DNA from: Bacillota bacterium
Lineage (GTDB): Bacteria > Bacillota > UBA994 > UBA5500
Length of the DNA stretch: 23,281 bases
Assembly: GCA_023436245.1 (NCBI GenBank)
Contig: JAEZJZ010000043.1
Coordinates: forward strand, 1 to 23,281
Reading direction: 5' to 3'
A program made the translations under genes and the position numbers. Below, one piece after another: positions 13,183-20,500 of this stretch (positions within the stretch are counted from its first letter, which is position 1; the number at the start of each line of letters is the position of its first letter). The notes under the pieces are model-generated. The model was not told where the DNA came from. It was given only the letters and a program-made list of their open reading frames with translations, and searched no databases.

Positions 13183-14271
13183 TCATCCCGCAGAAGAGCC
13201 TGGCTTTCCCCTGACGAGCGCCGTCACCAGCACCAACAGCGGCAGCCCAAGTACAAAGAATGGCACATAGAAGGGCCAGGCCGTGGCCACGAAGACCATG
13301 CTCTCCGCATAGCCGTCCCGAAAGCCGGCCACCGCCAGCAGAACCATGAACGAGCCGAGCGGCAGCACCAGCGGTTTGTATGAGTGCAGGCCGAGCAGCT
13401 CCGTCAACCCTTCCGCAGCCCCGTACAGCAGCACCACCATCTTCACGAACCCCATGGACAGCAAGTTGATGGCGATCAGAATCTCCATTCTGGAAAGCAC
13501 CTGACCCACCTCAATCAGCCTGGCGGCGGCGTGCGCCGGAAAGATGGTGTTTTGAATGCTCGCCCCCAGCACGGCTACATTGGTGAAGTTGACCAGAGTT
13601 AGCAGCAGACCGCCGCCGACTATTCCGGCCAGCACCGGCCGCCCCGCGCGGCACCGTCGCGGCAGGTGAGGCAATAGCATCATGAACACCGCCGACTCGG
13701 CTAAAGGCAGCACAGCAGCGCCGTGGGTCGCCATCAGCAGCGTCTTCCAGTCGGTGTCGATCACTGGTAATAGGTTGGCCGGCTTTGCTTGGGGCAGCAA
13801 CAGGGCCAACACCAGAAACAGGGACAACACTGACGCCGGCAACAGCAGGGTGGCTGCCCGGGCCATCACGCCGACGCCGTTCTGCACACAAACGATGCTG
13901 GCCAACGCCAGTGGAATGATGAACCAGGTGGTGGGAAACTGCTGCAGCACCGTGATGTTGAAGTAGAAACCAAAGTGTCCGAGCACTAACCCCCCGAGCT
14001 GCACGATGAACCCGATGAACAGTACGGAGACTATTGCTCCAACCACTGGTCCGCATGCCTGCCTTGACGCCACCACAAAGCTCCCGTGTCCGAAGCGTTC
14101 GCTTAAGGTGAGGAAAACCAGCGCAAACAACACGCTTTCCATTGTGCCCAGCGCCGTGACAACCCAGCCGCTGCGCACCACCAAGCTGGACCCCGACAAC
14201 AGCGACGAGCCGAGCAGAAAGGCCACAATCAGGGTAGTCAATTGTGAGCTGGAAATTGTCTCCTTGCCCAT
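13183..14271 (-). CDS. Spore germination permease-like protein, GerAB family (copy 1 in the operon)
   Basis: This is a 362-residue polytopic membrane protein of the GerAB/APC type, expected in the spore inner membrane. It starts MGKETISSSQLTTLIVAFLL, has about ten hydrophobic helices, and shows LGHFGFYFNITVLQQFPTTW and LLPVIDTDW blocks matching the family. The ATG at 14271 has GAGGGG about 9 bases upstream, and the gene lies 18 bp after gerAC. It and the following paralogue probably arose by tandem duplication. They differ in the loop and helix regions that would line the ligand pocket, so they may sense different germinants or combine in one receptor; this is inference. Confidence 0.88.
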   Translation of the reverse strand: MGKETISSSQLTTLIVAFLLGSSLLSGSSLVVRSGWVVTALGTMESVLFALVFLTLSERFGHGSFVVASRQACGPVVGAIVSVLFIGFIVQLGGLVLGHFGFYFNITVLQQFPTTWFIIPLALASIVCVQNGVGVMARAATLLLPASVLSLFLVLALLLPQAKPANLLPVIDTDWKTLLMATHGAAVLPLAESAVFMMLLPHLPRRCRAGRPVLAGIVGGGLLLTLVNFTNVAVLGASIQNTIFPAHAAARLIEVGQVLSRMEILIAINLLSMGFVKMVVLLYGAAEGLTELLGLHSYKPLVLPLGSFMVLLAVAGFRDGYAESMVFVATAWPFYVPFFVLGLPLLVLVTALVRGKPGSSAG

Positions 14272-14289
14272 GCCGCGGCCCCCTCGCCA

Positions 14290-15510
14290 TCACTTCTCCG
14301 GCTGATTGCTGGTGCTGATCAACCCGTACCTGTCCACGTGCGTTTTCACCGTGATCTCTATCGGCAACTTTTCGAACACCTGTGGCCACGATTCTTGCAG
14401 CTTGGCCCAGGCTTTTGGCTGCTTGGCCCGCAGATTGTCCCCAAAGCCAAAGATGTCCGTCTGGAGCAGTTGCGCCTTGGCCATGACCGCCGCGATTTCG
14501 TGTTGCACCGCCGCCGCATACACTGCCTCAACCAACTGCAGGTTGTCCAGGGTGGTCAGGTCATCGCTGCCTTCCTGTGCCCCAACCTGCGCCGTCGCTT
14601 TCACCAGCACTTCGATTTGCGGCTGCCCACCCTTCACCTTGGCTTCTACCTTACTCTCCGCCGCCACAATCTCCAGGTCGACCTGCTTTCCGCTCTCCGG
14701 CATGCGAATATTGACTACGCCGGAGTCTACCTGTCCCGTCACCCAGCGGTAGCCCCGCGATTCAACCAGGTCCAGTGTGTCCACCATCCGGTCGTCCCGG
14801 AAGATAGCCGTACCGACCAGGCGCAGAATCTGCTCTGTGCCGCCCTGTTCCGGCGATACTCTACTGCCGACGAACGACCTTTCATCGCCGATGGTGGCAG
14901 CCGTCACCGAATCAACCAGACTGGCTATCGGCTGTAGACCTGGGCCGGAGGCAAGGGCGATCCGGAACTCGTGCAGGGTACACAGGCCAATGGCAGAGGT
15001 TGCGGATGAGGCCCGCAGCAGTTCGGCCAGCCCGATGCCAGGGACGCTTTCAAACTCTGAGACCGAGTAGATGATCTCCTTGGCCGTACCGGTCGCCACC
15101 AGCAGTTTCAGGTTGGGGCGGAACTCCTCATCCCGGATCAGCAAGTCCAGTATCGGGTAGATGCCATTTTCCGCCAATGCTCTCCCGATGATCACCACCC
15201 GTTCGTGTGAAAAGAACAGCTTGCGGCTGGAAATAGTGGTGGCCTTGCGAATGGCATCGAAGACAGAGTGGCCAGTAGTGGTGACAATCAGAAAAGGTCG
15301 GCCTGCGCTCGGCCCGCCGCTGGTGCCGACTCCCGAAGGACGAATCATCTGGGCCGTGACCTCAAACTGCCCTGGCTCGCTGGCCAGGTCGATGCCCAGT
15401 GCAGAGACCACCCCCAACTGGCTGAGCTCCACCCGGTCGCGACAACCGCTGGAGGTAAACAACATGCTGAGGATGACAAGCGAGAGCAACAGTGGGGTGC
15501 GTCTCTTCAT
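14290..15510 (-). CDS. gerAC: Germinant-receptor lipoprotein, Ger(x)C/GerAC family
   Basis: This is the C subunit, a lipid-anchored protein on the outer face of the spore inner membrane, 406 residues. The signal peptide MKRRTPLLLSLVILSMLF ends in a lipobox TSSGC with Cys23 as the lipidation site. Just after it comes the family's WD/RVELSQLGVVSALGID-type opening (here RDRVELSQLGVVSALGID). TGHSVFDAIRKAT and SRKLFFSHERVVIIG are further characteristic blocks. The ATG overlaps the gerAA stop (ATGA), so translation is coupled. AGGAAGG lies just upstream. The order A-C-B differs from the classic A-B-C order of gerA in Bacillus subtilis. Confidence 0.93.
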   Translation of the reverse strand: MKRRTPLLLSLVILSMLFTSSGCRDRVELSQLGVVSALGIDLASEPGQFEVTAQMIRPSGVGTSGGPSAGRPFLIVTTTGHSVFDAIRKATTISSRKLFFSHERVVIIGRALAENGIYPILDLLIRDEEFRPNLKLLVATGTAKEIIYSVSEFESVPGIGLAELLRASSATSAIGLCTLHEFRIALASGPGLQPIASLVDSVTAATIGDERSFVGSRVSPEQGGTEQILRLVGTAIFRDDRMVDTLDLVESRGYRWVTGQVDSGVVNIRMPESGKQVDLEIVAAESKVEAKVKGGQPQIEVLVKATAQVGAQEGSDDLTTLDNLQLVEAVYAAAVQHEIAAVMAKAQLLQTDIFGFGDNLRAKQPKAWAKLQESWPQVFEKLPIEITVKTHVDRYGLISTSNQPEK

Positions 15511-17069
15511 CGTTTCTTCCTTCCTGGCTCAGCCGGAGCCTTGGCGAATCGTTGACTGTCCTTCGCTCCCAGAGCTGCCGGGCGTTTCCGCATCAGCCAA
15601 AGCGGCGCCCGCACCAGCACGTCGAGTTGGCCCGCCGCGTTGAATGGAGCCAGTGGCGCGAGATAGATGGAACCGAATGATTTCAGACTACAGAGATGCA
15701 CCAGCACAAACAGAGACGCAATCAGCATGCCGAATAGTCCGCTGAATCCGGCGGCAATGGCGAACAGGAAGCGCAGAATTGCTGATGCGTCTGAGTGCGG
15801 CGTGGCCACAAACGACGAAAGCGCCGTCACCGCCGCCACGATGATCACTGGCGCCCCGAACAGGCCGGCCTGAATTGCCGCCTGCCCAATCACCAACGTA
15901 CCCACAATGCTCACTGCCTGGCCTACGTTGGCCGGTAGGCGTAAGCTGGCTTCCCGCAGAATCTCGAACACCACTCCTAGCGCCAGCACTTCCAGGTAGG
16001 CAGGGAAGGGGGTGCCTTCGGCCGCTGCTGCCATCGTCACCAAGAGGGGGGTCGGAATCAGCTCCTGATGATAGCTGGCGAGCGCAACGTAGAGAGCCGG
16101 CAGGGCAGTGGCGATAAACAACGCCACAAAACGGACCATTCTCACCAGGCTGGCGTACCACATGCGCGAATAGTAGTCCTCGGCCGACTGTAGCCCCTCC
16201 ACGAACAGCATCGGCACCGTCAGCACCACCGGCGTGCCGTCCACGATGATGCCCATCCGACCGCTTAGCAGCTTTGACACCAGCACGTCCGGCCGCTCAC
16301 TGTTGCCGACCTGAGCGAAGATGGACCAGGGGTTGTCCTCAATCAGCTGCTCAATGTAGCCGGACTCCGGTATGCTGTCGATGCAGATGCGTGACAGTCG
16401 GTGCTTCACCTCTGCCACCAGTTCATCCCGCACCAAATCCCGCAAATAGATGATTCCGACCTGCGTGTTGCTCCTCTCTCCGATGGTCATCTTTTCCAAG
16501 ACCAAATCGGCATCGCGGAGTCTCCGGCGAATCAGCGAGACGTTTGTGGTCAGGTGTTCCGTGAACCCTGCCTGCGAACCGCGCACCAGCCGTTCCGTGT
16601 TTGGTTCCGAGATGGCCCGTTCCGGCGCCTTGGCCGTGCCAAGCGTGAGGCCAAGGGTTGACCCATCCACCAGCAGCAAACAGTCGCCGCCCACCAAGCT
16701 CTGCCGTAGACTCACGACGTCACTGGAATAGGCCAGATTTCCGACCTTCAGCACTGAGTTGCCCAGCCGTTCGATCGTCTTCCGGGTATCCCGGCCGTCT
16801 CCCAGCTTCCCCGTCGCCCCAAGCAGCGGCTGCAGCACCATGTCGCCGATGATCTGCTGCTCGTTCATGCTGTCCAAGAAGACCAGCGCTGCCCTGATTG
16901 GCCTTTCCGTCGGCAGTAGGATCAGACGCACAATCAGGTCCTCACCAGCTACCGGCGAGAAGTGCTCCAGATCGCGATCCAGAATCCCTGCCAACTGCGG
17001 AGGCGAGTCAGCCCGATCGTGCCGCTCACTGAAGACGGCGTTCAGCTTCCGCTTGATCAAGTCAAACAT
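15507..17069 (-). CDS. gerAA: Germinant-receptor A subunit, GerAA family
   Basis: This is the A subunit of a GerA-type receptor, recently regarded as the pore-forming part in the spore inner membrane, 520 residues. A soluble N-terminal part of about 280 residues (starting EDLIVRLILL and MNEQQIIGDM blocks) precedes about five membrane helices. Diagnostic segments are GRMGIIVDGTPVVLTVP, SYHQELIPTPLL, FEILREASLRLP and VSIVGTLVIGQAAI. GGAGGG lies just before the ATG at 17069. It is the first gene of the five-gene operon. A forespore (sigma-G) promoter would be expected upstream; I could not find a convincing one in 17070-17164. Confidence 0.94.
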   Translation of the reverse strand: MFDLIKRKLNAVFSERHDRADSPPQLAGILDRDLEHFSPVAGEDLIVRLILLPTERPIRAALVFLDSMNEQQIIGDMVLQPLLGATGKLGDGRDTRKTIERLGNSVLKVGNLAYSSDVVSLRQSLVGGDCLLLVDGSTLGLTLGTAKAPERAISEPNTERLVRGSQAGFTEHLTTNVSLIRRRLRDADLVLEKMTIGERSNTQVGIIYLRDLVRDELVAEVKHRLSRICIDSIPESGYIEQLIEDNPWSIFAQVGNSERPDVLVSKLLSGRMGIIVDGTPVVLTVPMLFVEGLQSAEDYYSRMWYASLVRMVRFVALFIATALPALYVALASYHQELIPTPLLVTMAAAAEGTPFPAYLEVLALGVVFEILREASLRLPANVGQAVSIVGTLVIGQAAIQAGLFGAPVIIVAAVTALSSFVATPHSDASAILRFLFAIAAGFSGLFGMLIASLFVLVHLCSLKSFGSIYLAPLAPFNAAGQLDVLVRAPLWLMRKRPAALGAKDSQRFAKAPAEPGRKKR

Positions 17070-17164
17070 CCGACCCCTCCCTCCATCATTCCATTGGCAC
17101 TAGTGTTTCCAGAGAGAGGAGGTGTATGCCGGGCACGTCGTGGCTCTGCCAGGTCGTCTCAGGC

Positions 17165-17184
17165 GGGCGCCGTTCACGGCGCCC
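17165..17184. repeat. Perfect 9-bp hairpin repeat with two-base loop
   Basis: GGGCGCCGTTCACGGCGCCC folds perfectly and is followed by CTAC, the mirror of the GTAG that precedes other palindromes here. This type of short palindrome is dispersed in many bacterial genomes. Confidence 0.7.
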
Positions 17185-17189
17185 CTACG

Positions 17190-17262
17190 CGTTGAATGAG
17201 GTACGTCGCGTCGCCGTGCGTTGCTCCCCCCGGCCACTCGTAGGCGCGCATGCATGCGCCCC
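17190..17262 (+). repeat. Long direct repeat, left copy
   Basis: About 71 bp beginning CGTTGAATGAGGTACGTCG and containing TTGCTCCCCCCGGCCACTCG recurs at 23211-23281 with two substitutions plus a small difference in the GTAGG palindrome part. It ends in a GCGCATGCATGCGC palindrome. The two copies enclose the dockerin gene. Confidence 0.85.
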
Positions 17263-17282
17263 GCCTCGTGCGTGGCTCGCGT

Positions 17283-17311
17283 GAGTCAAGAAGGTCCGTC
17301 CCCATTGCTTC
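17283..17311 (+). repeat. REP-like repeat, copy 7 (diverged arms)
   Basis: The core AAGGTCCGTCCCCATTGCTTC is present, but the flanking arms (GAGTCA / GCTTC) no longer match GTGGCA / TGCCAC well. It lies in the divergent region between gerAA and the dockerin gene, not behind a gene. Confidence 0.7.
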
Positions 17312-17379
17312 AGCCGTGGGGGCGTGCGTGTTGCCTTCCCTGGTCGCCTTGCCCCCGGTTGCACCCCCGTTGGCCGTAG

Positions 17380-17399
17380 GGGGCGCATGCATGCGCCCC
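17380..17399. repeat. 20-bp perfect palindrome (GGGGCGCATG type)
   Basis: GGGGCGCATGCATGCGCCCC, preceded by GTAGG, is a perfect palindrome related to the copies at 3046, 17243 and 23265. Bases 17312-17531 otherwise show no gene and no clear promoter. Confidence 0.85.
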
Positions 17400-17494
17400 G
17401 CGAACCGTCTGAATCTTCTTACTCTCAGAGGAAAAGGCGAAGGAAAATAATTACTGGGAACTGAATATCATTCCTTGAGTGGCTTCACGCCGTC

Positions 17495-17513
17495 TTGGCC
17501 GATGGATGGCCAA
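17495..17513 (+). promoter_or_regulatory. Inverted repeat just before the dockerin gene's ribosome site
   Basis: TTGGCC (17495-17500) and GGCCAA (17508-17513) flank GATGGAT, six bases before AAGGAGG. It could be an mRNA hairpin or operator; no protein can be assigned. Confidence 0.35.
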
Positions 17514-17531
17514 CCAGCAAGGAGGAAAGAT

Positions 17532-20500
17532 ATGTCTTTCAGGAAAACCCCCCTGATGATTGCCCTCAGCCTGCTTTCAGCTCTTCTGCTGAGTTTCGTG
17601 GCAGCGCCAACGGCGAGCGCCATGGAAGTAGGGGACCCTGTCATCTACGAATCAGAAGCAACAGCAGCACCCACGCAGGGCGCAGACCCGGATTCTGATG
17701 CATCTCCCTCTGCAAGTGTGATTGCCCAGGAGACCAGCGAGCCCATTAGTCTGCGGCTGGCGGGGCAAGGTCTCGGCGAACCCAGAGTGCACGTAGCTTA
17801 CCGGCAATACTCCGCATATGGCGGCGGATTCACCTACAAGCACATCTGGCAGGAAAGCCTGTCGCCTGTGATTACGGCGATGACAGACGGCTGGCTAATC
17901 AGCCTGGCCAATCTTGACTTCAATGGTTCTGATTCCTACATCGTCGGCATCTCCACCGGCAATGCGCTCTTCACCCGGGAGGTGACGGAGGCAGACCTGG
18001 GTCAGGAGATCGTGCTGACAACCGCCGGTCACATTCCCTTGCAACTCAGCTTGCCATTCGTCCCCACGGCGGTTCCGGAGATTAGGCTGAGTCGCCCTGA
18101 CGGTGACACGGCTTGGTTTGCTGGCGCGGTGGCGCCGGGAGCCTTGGTGCCCTGCGCCTTCTACAATGCCCAGGTGCTGTTTTGGCAGCCTGACGCAGCC
18201 TATTCACTGATCAAGTCAGGGCATCAGCACTCGCCACAGTTTAGCACCATCAGTTTCGCCCTGGCCGACATAGTGCCAATCACCATTAACCTTCCGGCTG
18301 AAGATGCTGTGATCTTCGGCTTCACCTACCTGGCGAACACGCCCTTCGGAGACACTGCCTGGCCTGGCTGGCGGCAGACCAGTCCCGGCCATTACCGCGC
18401 TTGCATCACCGCCGGCGAGTATGAGACATTTCGGGTGCAGGTTCATCTGCAGGGCTACGTCTATACCTGGGAGGAACACGACCTGTGGGTGGGGGATGAG
18501 CTGCGCCTGGGCGACCTGCAGCTGCAGGCTACACTCAATCTCAGCAAGCACATGTTCAGCCCAGGCGAGACGATCAGCTACTCAGACAACGGCTTCGGAA
18601 TCCTGGACGGTGCCGGGCGAAGCTGGACTGTCAGGGATAACGCTGATTGGAGGGTGCTGCGCGGCGAAGTCGCGCTCATTGGTGTCGGCGCCAATGCCTC
18701 CCCTGGCGAAGTGGTGCTGCCCTTCGTCAACGGCGAGATAACCCTGCCGACGGAGCCGGAGGGGCAGTATCAACTGGTTTACCGACTGCAGGAAGGCCCG
18801 CTCACCGTTCAGTCCAGCGTCCCTCGGTACATTACTGTCGCCGATCTCACAAACCGCATCGTCCTGCAGATCACGGGCGAGGCGCTGGCTGGACCGATGA
18901 TCCACGTGCATTATCGCGAGGAAAGCGGCGAAGGTGGCTTCGCGTTTCGCTTTCTTAAGAACGCGGACATAGGCTCAGACGTCTCTCCCATCCCTGGAGG
19001 TTGGCGGATTGTCTTGCCCCAGCTCGATTTTGAGCTCAGCTCATCCTATCGCTTCGGCTGTTCCGCCGGTAACGCCGTCTTCACCCGTGAGCTGACTGCT
19101 GCCGACGTGGGGCAGACAATCAGTCTGGCGGTGGGGGCAGACCACGTGCCGCTCAAGCTGTCGTTGCCGGTTGAGCCTACGGGCACCCCCTACATGCTGC
19201 TCAGTTGCATGGAAGACGGGCAAGCGTGGCACTGTGGCGACGGGCGCGACGGTCTGCTGGTTCCGCCGGGTAGTTACAGCGCCCAAGTGCTGTTCTCGGC
19301 CAACGGCATCCCTTATACACTGTTGGCAGGCCATGAACACCGAGCAGATCATGACACCCTCGTCATCGACGCCGCTGAAGTCGCGTTAGCCAGCATCACC
19401 ATCCCCGTGCCTGACGCTCAGGTCTCATACCTTGGAAGTCTTGTGGAACCGCCTCTCGGCATGGGCATGTCCCGCCCATGGGTTAAGCAGCCGACTGGAC
19501 AGTATGTCTCGGGAATCAGCCTCGGCAGATACAAGCGACTGGAAGTGGATGTCTATGTTCCGGACGGCTGGTCATACGTGCTCAAACAGCCTGGCCTGGA
19601 AGTGACGGGCGATCTTGACCTGGGCTACATGCACCTGCAGGGGGCCCTGAAGCCAGCCAAGACCACCTTTCTCCCCGGTGAGACAATCCAACATTCAGCC
19701 GAGCAGTTTGGTGTGACAGACAAAGCTGGGCGCGTCTGGGAAGTGTTCGGCCCGGACCACCAGCCTGCTGGCTGCGAGCTCGTCTTCATCGCGCCCGACC
19801 AGACTGTCACGCCTGTCCCGTTCATAAACGGTGCGGCGACGCTGCCACCCAATCTATACGGGGTCTATCAGATGTTCTATCGGGTTCTGGGCAGCCCCGT
19901 GCCGGTGTATGACAGCCCCGCTGTGCCGGTTGTCATCGGAGAGCAGAACGACACCACCATCACCGGTGAGTTGCTGCTGTCAGCCACTGCTGCCGACGAA
20001 CTGACTGTCTGTGTCACTGCGCTCGATGTCACCGGTCAGGCTGTCGCCGACACCACTGTCACCATCTCGGCAGGACAATCTGCGGCAGAGTTCAGCCTGC
20101 AGTTGCCGGCAGGTGTCTTCGGCTGTCACCTCATTTACAGCATCTCCGGTGGGGATGGGCGCTACATTGACCAGGCCTACTACCACAGCCAGTATGGTTC
20201 AATTATACGCCGGGAGAATGCCAGCCTGGTGCTGCCCACGTCTCATGCGCTGTTCAAAGTGCAGTCTGCCAGCACTTATGACAGCCAGATTCGGCTGCGC
20301 TTGCCGCTGGGGCATAGCACGACCGTCGCTGCAGTCACCATGCCCTATGTCTATTACACCCTGGCTTCAAGTCCGCGCTATGTGCGCGAGTCCACCTGCA
20401 CTTGGAGTGCAGACCTGCAGGTCAGCGGTTGGACGATTGGTATCAGCGGGCTCACTTTTGACAGCAGCCGCCCCGGATACACCGTCGCCGTCTCCGCCGG

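Noticed and set aside
13511..14389. 292-codon minus-strand frame overlapping gerAB
   Set aside because: It lies in another frame of the same strand as a clear GerAB gene. Its composition is Arg/Gly/His-rich and it matches no family.
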